This document shows, one piece after another, positions 35,801-48,600 of a stretch of DNA of 64,000 nt (within the stretch, counting starts at the first letter, position 1; every line of letters begins with the position of its first letter). The stretch is from Lampris incognitus (taxonomy: Eukaryota; Chordata; Actinopteri; Lampriformes; Lampridae): positions 47,615,786 through 47,679,785 of the forward strand of contig NC_079215.1 in NCBI RefSeq assembly GCF_029633865.1, given 5' to 3'. The translations under genes were made by a program, and so were the position numbers. The notes under the pieces were generated by a model that saw nothing but the letters and a program-made list of their open reading frames with translations, was not told where the DNA came from and searched no databases.

Positions 35801-38800
35801 ATGAAAAACAGCCAACCCACTGTGCGTGTGATAAGCCAAGGGCAGGAAGAGTGTAACACTGTCAGCTGGACATAATACAGATAACCTGGTATTTCCTGTC
35901 TGATAGACAGCTGCAAAGTGACGCCATATAGCTTCTAACAAATTCCTCCCATTGAGATGTTGGAAGGACAAAAGGTCAGATCATCCTTCTAGATTAGACA
36001 TATTTTTGAATTTTAGTTGCAAAAGGGTAGGTGTATGCAAATGAACTTAAGTTCGTCTGAAACTGCACACCTAACATGAAACTGAAGGCCGTGTGTTCCA
36101 GCACATATCTCTGGTCACACCAGCATTTTTGATGGCCATATTTCACACAGAAATTAATTTATTTGAGTTCAACTTTTGTAAACTTTGACCTGCAAATTTG
36201 CATGGTTTGAAGGGGACATTAAAGTTATCTGGTGAAGATGTGGACCACAAGTGGTTTGACAGAGCACAATAGGAGAAGCAGTTCCCTATATTATTTGTAT
36301 CATGTTTACTCCTAGCAAATACACAAGGACACACGTGCACATCTGTGCACATTGATATAAAATACAAAGAAGAAGGCGAAGACAACAACATTAGTCCTGA
36401 CAAATTTACTGTGCAATAGCTAACATATATGCTTTGGGCATGTACCATGGCCTGTCTCTGTTCTGAGGTTTTAATACACATTTTGGTCTTACAATAAATG
36501 TCAGTGGTGTCCGGGTAGCATGGCGGTCTATTCTATTACCCACCAACACAGGGATCGCCAATTCCAATCCCCATGTTACCTCTGGCTTGGTCGGTCATCC
36601 CTACAGACACAATTGGCTGTTTCTGCGGATGGGAAGCTGGATGTGGGTATGTGTCCTGGTTGCTGCACTAGCGCCTCCTCTGGTCGGTCGGGGTGCCTGG
36701 TTGGGGGGGGGGGCTGGGGAGAATAGCATGATCCTCTCACACGCTACGTCCCCCTGGTGAAACTCCTCACTGTCGGGTGAAAAGAAGCGGCTGGCGACGC
36801 CACGTGTTTCAGAGGAGGCATGTGGTAGTCTGCAGCCCTCCCCGGATTGTTAGAAGGGGTGGAGCAGTGACCGGGACATCTCGGAAGAGTGGGGTAATTG
36901 CCTGGGTACAACTGACTCGTTGTGTCACTCTTTTTTCCCCCTCTCCATTTTTGTTGCCACATTGGGAATACTTCAGCTGAGATGGGATTTAAAAAGGTGA
37001 GGTGATATTGCTCGATTAATCACAGGGAAGGTGTAAAAAAGTGATTGTGTGTTGGCCAGTATGTGGATCTGATTGCTGTTGCGTGTTCTTTTCTTCAGCT
37101 TAAAAAGATGTCGGTGCTGCAAGTCAAGATATAAGAGCCCTTTTTGATAATTGCACTGTAATGCAGCCCATCTACTGCTGCCTATGCTGAAGCCATCAAA
37201 ATTACTAAGACGAATCGGGTGCAGCACAAAGGGTCAAAGTAAAATTGTAAAAGGCTAAAAGTCAGAGCAAAACAGTGGATATTCTTCTGAAAAGTCCAGG
37301 CTATGTGAATCCCTGGTTCTTTTAATTGTATTCCTATTAAACTGTCTATCTAACTACCTATCTAAACACCAAAAAATACCAACTCTCCATTTGATTCTAG
37401 ATCTGACAGTAGAATGAAGCATCGTAGCTGAGTTCTTCAAAGTGGATGCCGAATTTGGCTAACTCACTTGCATATGCACATTCATCATCCGAACAAATAG
37501 CATGTCAGCAGCCATAATTATATGTCCGCTGTTGTGGATTTACAGGTCAGCCTGTTTTGGTGACACACTGTGACACAAAATACACAGCGGGCTTCTCAGC
37601 TCCTATCGCTGGAAGCTCTCCGAGTACAAGATTTCTTTATCTATGTCTGTGGCAAACAAGGTATGGTTTTCGCCTCGGACAGTGGTGGAATGAGCTGGAA
37701 GCAATACTAATTAAGTTTATGAACAACGTGCACCTGCACCCAAATAACGTTTCATTTTATCCATAACTCCCTCAAAACTGACTTGGGGGGCCTCGTCTAT
37801 CACACAAACCCATATTGCCGTTTTCTGTTTATTAGGGTTTGATTAAACATGGTTAAGGCAGATGAGAAAACTTTGATTAAGTTTATATTGTAACGTGCAT
37901 GGATTAGTAGACATGCTGGCCGCTGGCTCACGGGTCTGACCCTTTAGTCTAGCGGTTAGCGATGCCTCCTGCGGTGCGGGCGATATGGGTTCGCTTCCCG
38001 GCCGCGGCAGTTCCTGTGGTTGCGTTGTCCCCCGAATTCGCTACATTGGTGTCAGAAGCGGGATGGAGCGACCGTAAGGCCATCGGAAGCGTATGCGCCC
38101 TGAGGCGTGAAGGAGCTGATATGCTTAAGCGCGGGGACGTGCTTCCCGAAGGGGAGGGGGTAGTGTAACGTGCATGGATTAGTAGACACGCTGGCCGCTG
38201 GCTGGGGGATCCGACACTCTAGTCGAGCGGTTAGCGATGCCTCCTGCGGTGCGGGCGATACGGGTTCGCTTCCCGGCCGCGGCAGTTCCTGTGGTTGCGT
38301 TGTCCTCCGAATTCGCTACAATATTTTAGTTTAGGAAATGAAATATATATTGGATAAGGTAAAGTTTTTGTAAGTTTACTCAACTAAAACAGCTCAACTG
38401 AATACCACCAGGGCATCGATCAAACAAACCACATAATGGGTGAAAATACCCCCTGTCTATACTTTGCATGCTGCCCTCCCCACCTTCATCACAGCTTGGT
38501 TTGTTTGTTTATTTATTTATTTATCTATCTATTTATTTATTTATTTATTTATTTATTCGTGGGGGTCCCCCCCCGCCCTTTTTCTCCCCAATTGTACTTG
38601 GCCAATTACCCCACTCTTCCAAGCCGTCCCGGTTGCTACTCCCCACCCCCTCTGCCCCTCAATGGCAGTGAAGGCAGATGAAGGTTGCGACAGAGGATGG
38701 TCCCCAATCATCTTGGTTCTCCATGCTATTGGACTTTGACCAGCCCCTGCCAAGGACCGTGTGGTGGCTGCAGGTACATCAGCCACTCCATGTAAAAAGC

Positions 38801-39612
38801 TGTCACGCGCAGACGTCCTTCCATTATGCGGCTCCAGGATCGGCCTCTACGCCCATCTGAAGACCTAGAGGGAGGATGGTCATACTTGACCCTGAGTGAC
38901 CACCGATGATGATGAAGTGATTGGGAGCACAGGCCACAGGGTGGAGCTAGTGAGCGTAGCAGTAGGGGTCATGGCAGTGGCTGCACTCAAAGTAGTTGCT
39001 CAGCTGGAGACCAGAACTGGCCAGTAAGGGCTGTAGACGTATAAGGCATTTATCGGGCATTGATGAAACTTGGTTCTAGACTTGTAGGCTAGAAACCAAT
39101 AACTTAATTCAAATTGAACCTTCTCATATTGCACTTTTACATTCGAGCATGCTGGTAGCGAGTGGTCGCTTGGGGGATAAAAAAAAACATCAGCTGTTAG
39201 ATCTCCAATTCATTTTCAGTTGAGCAGGCCAAGGTTTAGTCACATAATGATACCATAGATACAAGCTTTTATTGGTTCTTACTTTTCTTGTTAGGGGAAA
39301 TTATTTTTGCTTCTGATTAACATTTACAATCTGTCAATATTTCAGCTATGTCAGTTTAACTCTCTGAGAATATAGAGGGAATACCACATGAGATTTGTGT
39401 TTTAGGATTGAGTGTAACTCTGTTTTCATTGACTCCTTTCTGTTTTATTGAAGAGCTTTGAAGTTCTGTGGTCCAGGGGGTCCTCCTCATGTGAAACTTG
39501 TCATCGAGTGGGAACACAATATCAAAGAATGGTGAGCATCATAAACGGATGCACACATACACACCCATACACATACTCTACCCCTGCATCTCAAAGTTTT
39601 GAGAGTCAAGTA

Positions 39613-39679
<67 letters not shown>

Positions 39680-42600
39680 ACACGCACGGTGTAGTCTGTT
39701 TGGCTGCATCCAGGAGGAAGTTGTCAAGGATGCAGAGAGTGTGAGGAGCCAGCAGCAGTACCATCTTCAGCAGCACAGCTGCACCCTGGACGAGTCTTTT
39801 CAGCTGTATACCAAAGAGGAGCAGGTGAGACTGATGATCAGACTCAACAAGCAAGACTCTTACTTTAACACGATTAATCCATCACAGCTCCCCCCTTTCT
39901 GTCAAAACCCACAGATTTATGACTTACTGTTCAAATCTATAAACCCATAAACTTGATTTATATCCAAGAAAAAGAAAGAGGCTCTTTTCTAATCTTGTCT
40001 TTTGCATAGCACAAGGCCTGTATTTACACTATAAAGCTGCTCAACATCAAATGGTAGTCTTAAATTGAAGATAACACTGAAAATGTGTAATTTTTACTCC
40101 TACTCTCAAATTTATTCAAACAATATATTCCTCTTGTTGTTGTTGTTATTGTTGTTGAATTTATCACTGCAAAAATTGAGGTATTAAACCGTTACTTTTT
40201 TTTAAGTATTAACAATGAGACTATATTATGTTAGAGATTTATTTGCTTAAACTTTAACAAACAAACAAAAAAAGACCCATATTCTGACAAATTCTGCCTA
40301 AAGCACTAGGAAGCAGTCTGCTGGTTGGACAGTTGTTAAATTAAGATAGCTCTTCTAAAGAGATTAAATTCAGCTATTTGTCCAGAAAAGGTTGAGAGAG
40401 AGTCTGTGGCTATGTGTGAGAATTAAACACTGGAAAGCTTGAAGGGCTGCTTGAGCTCATTTATGCTCCAATTTAGTTTCAATGGCAAGCGTCTCCTCTT
40501 CTTTGATTTAAATGTCTATGATCTTTAGGCCAGGTAGCATAGCGGTCTATTCTGTTGCCTACCAACATGGGATCGCTGGTTCGAATCCTCGTGTTACCTC
40601 CAGCTTGGTCGGGCGTCCCTATAGACACAATTGGCCGTGTATGCGGGTGGGTATTCATCCTGGTCGCTGCACTAGCGCCCCCTCTGGTCGGTTGAGGCGG
40701 CTGTTCGAGGGAGAGGGGGAACTGGGGGGAATAATGTGATCCTCCCACGTGCTACGTCCCCCTGGTGAAACCCCTCACTGTCAGGTGAAAAGAAGCAGCT
40801 GGCGACTCCACACGTATCAGAGGAGGCATGTGGTAGTCTGCAGCCCTGCCCGGATCGGCAGAGGGAGTGGAGCAGCGACCAGCATGGGTTGGAAGAGTGG
40901 GGTAATTGGCCAAGTACAATTGGGGGGGGAAAAGGGGGAGAAAATCCAACAAAAAAAAATGTCTGTCTTTGTTGGACCTATTCTCCCGTAGCATTTGGAC
41001 TGACTGACGGGCAAAAAAAGACCAAAAAAAAACGCCCTCCTCACTGTCAGGTGAAAAAAAGCAGCTGGCGACTCCACATGTATCAGAGGAGACATATGGT
41101 AGTCTGCAGCCCTCCCCTGCTCGGCAGAGGAGGTGGAGCAGTGATCAGGACGCCTTGGAAAATAGGGTAATTGGCCGGGTACAATTGGGGAGAAACAAAA
41201 AAAGAAATTATTGAAAGCTCCAATGACAAAACGTGAAGACATAAATAATATCCATCCATCCATTCCATCCATTATCCAAACTGCTTATCCTGCTCTCAAG
41301 GTCGTGGGATGCTGGAGCCTATCCCAGCAGTCATTTGGCGGCGGGTGGGGAGACACCCTGCACAGGCCGCCAGACATAAGTAATAATTCAGTGAATAAAT
41401 AACACAAAGCAAGCAGTTAATATTATATAAAATACAACGGTCTCCTTCCTCTCTGTAGATGTAATATTCTGGTGTTTACTATAAATGGGAATCAGAAGAA
41501 CTTTCTGCTTTGTAAATATTAGGATTGCTAAAACGCCAAATGTTGTTTTTAAATCACCTTTATGCTTTCATGGTGTCACATGGAATAAGCTCGATTAACA
41601 GCAGCGGGGCCACAGTGATGATGGGCAGACAGGTTATCATCATGTCTCCTGTGGGGCCCCTGGAACATTTCCCTGGATACAGGGCACCTTGAGGGCAAAA
41701 GAGAACCACTGTGCCAGAGCACTTGGTGATGGTTTTTGTATGGGCATATTATGGAAAAAATGCAGGAAATACAACAGTTATTTACTCATTTTTTTAATTT
41801 TATCCATTTTTGTATGGGAGGGTACAGTCAAATAAAGCGACTGTGTGAGTGACACTGAACTAACTTTAAAGGAGGCTTATTTAAAAAGCTTTCAGTGGTG
41901 AACATGTGGATGGGAGCCCGTGTCCAGAGGTATCCATAGCCATCATTCAGGGGTTAAGAGCCAGCACTACCTCTCCCTCCTCAATGCTAATAGGCGATGC
42001 TCCCTCTCATCTAAAAATAATTTGTTATCAACAAGATTCGTCACAATTGCATCTGCACATCATCAGTAGGGTAACACCGGTTGGGCTGGAAATGATCTAG
42101 TCCAAGTTTATATTCCTGAGTGTGACCCAACACTTGGTGAAAGCTGATTCACAAACACATGAAGAGCTGTTGTTAATGGATCAACAAAGGATGTTACTAT
42201 TAAAACTTGGCTGCCACAAGCCAGCTATCAAAATATTGTGATCTTGACTGTAACAAGTCACTTACTGCAGTAAGCCAGTTATCCAGGGATGGTGAGTGAA
42301 AACATGTGGACACTACAAGAGTATTTAGGATTGTAATTTGTGTAAATTAAGAGTAAGGAAAGGATTTTTTTTTTTGGATCTTTCCCCATTTTTCTCCCCA
42401 ATTGTACCTGGCCAATTACCCCACTCTTCCAAGCCGTCTCGGTCGGGTCGTTGCTGTACCCTCTCTGCCGATCCAGGGAGGGCTGCAGACTACCACATGC
42501 CTCCTCCGAAACACGTGGAGTCACCAGCTGCTTCTTTTCACCTGACAGCGAGGAGTTTTGCAAGGGGGACATAGCGTGTGGGAGGATCATGCTATTCCCC

Positions 42601-45600
42601 CCAGTTCCCCCTCCCCCATTAACAGGCACCCCGACCGACCAGAGGAGGTGCCAGTGCAGCAACCAGGACAAATACCCACATCCAGTTTCCCACCCGCAAA
42701 CACAGCCAATTGTGTCTGTAGGGATGTCCAACCAAGCCAGAGGTAACACGGGGATTCAAACCGGCGATCCCCATGTTGGTAGGCAACAGAATAGACCGCT
42801 ACACTACCCAGACAGGAAAGATATTTTTAATAAAGAAAATACAATCCACGTATCTCTAGAGTTGTGACCTTATGCCCGCGAAGGCACACATTTGATTTCA
42901 GAGGTTATGGAGACATCCACAAAATCACCTCTGAGCATATAAAGTTGTTCTTCTGAAACCCTATTCTTATCTACATTTGTCCTATTCACATAGGTTATAC
43001 ATTAAATATTAAAGATGCTATCTATGGAGTTCTTATTGGTGACAAGTACATGTCATTTATGCTTGGGTAATGTTACAAAGAAAATGGAAAAGGGTCAGTG
43101 TTCACACAGTAAGCCTGAATGCAGTTTAGACAGAGGTGCCATTGTTTACAAAGCACTCAAATGAATCATAAGTCATTTTCCTCAATATTTTTTTTTCTTT
43201 TCCCCTTTTCTCCCCAATTGTACTTGGGCAATTACCCCACTCTTCCGAGCCATCCCAGTCGCTGCTCCACCCCCTCTGCTGATCCAGGGAGGGCTGCAGA
43301 CTATCACATGCTTCCTCCGATACATGTGGAGTCTCCAGCCGCTTCTTTTCACTTGACGGTGAGGAGTTTCACCAGGGGTACGTAGTATGTGGGAGGATCA
43401 CGCTATTACCCCAGTTCCCCCTCCCCCCAAACAGGTGCCCCGACTGACCAGAGGAGGCGCTAAATGCAGCGACCAGGACGCATACCCACATCTGGCTTCC
43501 CACCCAGAGTCATGGCCAGTAACACGGGGATTCAAACTGGCGATTCCCGTGTTGGTAGGCAACGGAAGAGACCACTACGCTATCCAGACACCCCACAATA
43601 TTTGATTTGTGTTTATTTCTTCCAGCTTGCCCCAGATGATGCCTGGAAGTGCCCTCACTGTAAGCAACTTCAGCAAGGTATGGTAAAAATGAGCCTTTGG
43701 ACACTCCCTGACATCCTCATCCTCCATCTCAAGCGCTTCAGACAGGTAAACACTTGTGTCCTTTTATATGCCCTATGGTTAATTTTGGTTTTCTCATGAC
43801 AAATAACTTCCATATATTTTGGAAAGGTGAAACTAATAAGTAACAGTTTTGAAAAGGGAAGCTATACAGGTTTCTTTCTCTTTGCAAATTTCTTCTATAT
43901 GTTTTGCACCTGTTTTACTGCCCATGACACACACACACACACACACATTTGGAAACTCACAAGAAATATTGAAACAGGTGGGTGAGCGGAGAAACAAGCT
44001 GTCCACCCTGGTGCGATTTCCCCTTACTGGGTTGGACATGGCCCCTCATGTGGTCAAGAGGAGCCAGAGTATGAAGAACCTGAATCTTGGGACATGGCCT
44101 TCCGCCTGGAAGCAGCCCTCAGGCCAAGAACAACCTTCGGACATGACCCTCCCCCTCGACTACTTGTATGACCTTTATGCGGTGTGTAACCACCATGGAG
44201 GCATGCACGGAGGACATTATACCGGTATGGAATGGTGTGGTATACCTACCTACTTGCCAGCTTTTGTGCATGATTAGCTGAAATGACCGAAGGGTTATTT
44301 AGTACCACTGTTGATTACAGTGAGAGCATATGTTGGTGCCATGCTTAAAGGTATACTATGTAAGATTTTCAGCTCAATTTAGGTTTTATTTGACCCTATG
44401 TGTGTAGTGACAGATTTGTGGTGTAAACCTTGGTTCAGATCACTTTCCATTTGTTTTTGTTATTATCACTGAATTTGGCTCACTCTCTTTTGGAATATTG
44501 GACTGCAAATTAGTTCCCTCCCAAAAGCTTGCTCCCATGGAGCCCTAACCGTCTTTTTAAAATGTTCATGTTCAGCAAGTTCAACAAAGAAGAGCAAGTT
44601 TCAGGAATAGCTGAAGGAGAAGACAGACTGTCCTCAGGCTGAAAAGCATTCCAAATAGCCACAGCCTTGTCAAGGGGAAGCTAGACTTTGACTATAAGGA
44701 ACACAATGGTCACCTATATGGAAAGAGTGTTAGCACTGATGATGTCCACTTTTCACTATTAGCACTGGCTAGTTACTGGCTAGAATGGTACCTGTTACAC
44801 TATGCTCGTGGGCAGTGGCAGCTCCTGCCATATCTCTCGGGGTGGGGGGGGGGGGCAATTGTTGCGATGATGGCTAAGGTGACCTACTGAGTGGGTAAAT
44901 TAACCTAAGCTAACTTGACATTTTGTCATTGCATTGTACAATTTGTTTTTTTCTGGTCACCTCATGTGGCAATACCACCAATAACCACTAGATAACAATA
45001 TAGGGCAAGGATTGTTCCTTGGGCTACATACTGTACAGTATTTGTAGACAGCTACATCCAGGACTTCGTTGTTAATGTCCATGGTAGAAGAGTTTGAAAC
45101 CACCTCCTATGCTCCTGGCCACACTCCGCTTCCACCTGGTCTCTTGCCCACACAGTATACCTGCCTTCCTTCTCTCCATCATATCAGCCAACTCTCTCCC
45201 TTTACCAATCATAGTGCCAACATTCAAAGTTCTGACTCTCACCTCCACACTCCTACCCTTCCTCCTCTCCTACTGCTTCTAGACATGCCTTCCCCCTCTC
45301 CTTCTCCTTTGCCCAACAGTAGCATAGTTTCCACTGGCACCCTGCTGGCCAACAATACCAGTGGCGTCATTGGTAACCCAGGCCTCAACCACCACCAGTA
45401 TGGAAATCATGCTGAAAAAAATCCTTGTGAAATCATACTTGTGAAATCAGAAATATATAAAGGTGACAAAACAAACAAAATAACTTGAATGAAATAAGTC
45501 ACCTTTTAATTTGCAATCCTGCTAACCATCCAGGGCATTACTACAAGAATGGGTCCTGAATTGCTTGGGTTAGGGTTAGGTCTGAAACAAAGCTCTTGCA

Positions 45601-48600
45601 TTTCATTAAGAAAATAAGCTTCAAAGTAGGCCAACGTTACTAGTTTGGTTGTAAACCAGTCAGAAATGGTTACCTTGAATGATGTTTGTTACTATTTTAA
45701 CAAAAACAGACAAACAACTAAAGACATTTCATTTCATGTGTTGGGCCTCCAAAGGGCTCTCTGAAAGTAAGCCCGGGTCAAAGGCTGTGTCCATGAAATG
45801 TTAAAATTAAAACTTTGTCATAGGACTAAACCAAATACATCATTGGTCCGACCCTTTCATAGCTCTATTTTTATTTCTTTACCCAGCCTACTGTAGGAAC
45901 TCAGTTGATGGCCAGTGGTATAGCTATGATGACAGCAGCGTAGACCTGGTGCCAGAAGAGGAAATATGCACCAGAGGGGCCTACATCCTTTTTTATCAGA
46001 GACGCAACACCATTCCTCCCTGGTCTGCTAGCAGCTCCCTCAAAGGTAATAATAGCACTCCTGGCTAGTTGGTTTCATGGTCACAGTGTTGTATAATTGT
46101 CTTACTATTTTTGTCCAGTTGTGCCCCAAGTCTATTGTATGCTTGACACATTTCTCTGTTCAAGCTCATTGCGGTGAATTTTTAAATTTATTTTATTGTA
46201 ACCCAAATAGATTTTGTCATTTGAAAGTCCCTGACTATGAATATGAATATACACCGATCAGCCAAAACATTAAAACCACTTACAGGTAAGTGCATAATAT
46301 ATTGATTATCTCGGAACAATGGCATCTATCAAGGGATGGGATATATTAGGCAGCAGGTGAACAGTCAGTTCTTAAAATTGATGTGTTGGAACCAGGAAAA
46401 ATGGGCAAGCGTAAGGATCTGAGCAACTTTGACAAGGGCCAAAATGTGATGGTTAGATGACTGGGTCAGAGCATCCCCAAAACGGCAGATCTTGTGGGAT
46501 GTTCCTGGTATGCAGTGGTCAGTACCTACCAAAAGTGATCCAAGGAAGGACAGCCAGTGAACCGGTGACAGGGTTATGGGCACCCGAGGCTCATTGATGC
46601 TCATGGGGAGCAAGGCTAATCGTCTGGTCCAATCCCACAAAAGTGCTATTGTAGCTCAAATTCCTAAAAAAGTTAATGCTGGCTATGATAAACAGGTGTC
46701 GGAACATACAGTGTGTCACAGCTTGCTACGTATATGGTTGCATAGCAGCACTGGTCAGAGTGCCCATGATGACCCGTGTCCACCATCAAAAGCACCCACA
46801 ATGGGCACATGAGTGTCAGAACTGGACCATGGAGTAGTGGAAGAAGGTGGCCTGGTGTGATAAATGTGAATAAATGTGTATGTGCATGGTCTGATAAATG
46901 TGAATAAATGTGCATGTGATAAATGTGCATGTGAATTGTATACCTGGGGAAGAGATGGCACCAGGATGCATTATGGGAAGAAAGCAAGCCGGAGGAGGCA
47001 GTGTGATGCTCTGGGCAATGTTCTGCTGGGAAACCTTGGATCCTGGCATTCATGTGGATTTTACTTTGACACACACCACCTACCTAAACATTGTAGCAGA
47101 CTAAGTGCACCCCTTCATGGCAACGGCATTCCCTGATGGCAGTGGCCTCAGGTGGTTTTAATGTTTTAGCCGACTGGTGTATTTGTTAAAGACTCTTCCA
47201 TGCCTGCTTTGCTTGATGTATTTAAAGTGTCCCCAGAGGCATTGAACCTCTTTGTTCAGTTCCCTTACAGTGAGAGAGAAGGTCACCCCTGTTGAATTAT
47301 GAGTGTGCAAACATCATCATCACAACACTCTAGTCTTTCTAAAAGATGTGCCCTTACAGTGGCTTGAGAGTGAAAATTGTAAAAAAAATGAAAGAAAAAA
47401 AAAACAAGACAGGAAATGGTGTAGTGAGGCTATTCTCCCTTATTGCTGAAAAAGTCTTCATGTGCTATTAAAGGTGAAGTCACGTGATCACTACTTTTTG
47501 TTGTTGGTTTGCAGGCAATAGGCAAGTGAGAACCACAATATCAAACCAAATTTTATGTCCTTTTGCATAGGCACTCCAGATGATATCTATGAAAATATAC
47601 CATATTAGATTTTTTTGTTCCTTTTATGTACTCAGTCATTGAAATCATAATTTGGACCAAAACAATACCTCTAGACAAAAATGGCCTTAATTAATTTGAG
47701 CACTAAAAAATAAATGATCAGGGATGGACGGTGCATTTAGGAGAGAAATGGTCATGAGATTGCAAAAAGCTCAACACACAAATTTTTAATGTTAAATAGA
47801 GGATTCGCATTTGGATTTGTCAACATTTAACAGCAATGTTTCCTTAAGAAACATTCACATTAATCATTAGCAATAGGTTAGCTGTCTTACAAGTTATTGC
47901 TAGATGGAATGCATTTGGATCCATGTGAAAATCCAAATATATTTATTTACCAGCTCACAATTTAGTTTGCATATCACAAACAATTTTCATCTACCCGGTG
48001 TAGATAATGGGAAACTCCTAAGTCTAACCTACCCCTCATCCCCTCTAACTACAATAATGGCAGTTAATATTGTGGATTTCAATTGAGTTGAAAGTTAATT
48101 CAGTCTTTCAGTAGAAAAGAAACCAAACCCCTAAATTCACTAAGCTTTATCGTAATAAAGGCATAATTGATTCGCCGTCCTCCTCAGGATAAAATGAAAA
48201 TAATTTTGACATTTTTCCCAAGATAATTCTAGGTGAAATCAGTGTTTTGTTGACACCCAGATTCTCAAGCCATTGCTTGGCACTTAATACCACTGCCCTT
48301 AGCTGAGGTGGAAGCATCTCTTGGCTTCAAAATGTTCAACAACCTTTTAATAATACAGACAGCAAGGCTAAGGTACAACCATAAAAAGAAGTGTTTTTTT
48401 AAAGGTTTATTTTCTGCCACTCACCCCTTTATCCTTTCTACCCTAAGGCTCCACCAGCTCATCAATGTCAGATCACTGGCTGATCCGGCTGACAGGGGAA
48501 AGTAAAAGAGGGAGTCTGGTCTCTTGTTCCTCTACCACTTGCCCCTCCTCCACACCTGACTCCCCAGATTCTCCAGTCTTCCATGATAACCCCCTCAAAG

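Noticed and set aside
45069..45488. 139-codon plus frame rich in Ser/Pro/Leu
   Set aside because: It lies antisense to a clear LINE endonuclease segment on the minus strand.
45568..45581. GGGTTAGGGTTAGG, interstitial telomere-like
   Set aside because: Only two units. Expected by chance in fish introns.
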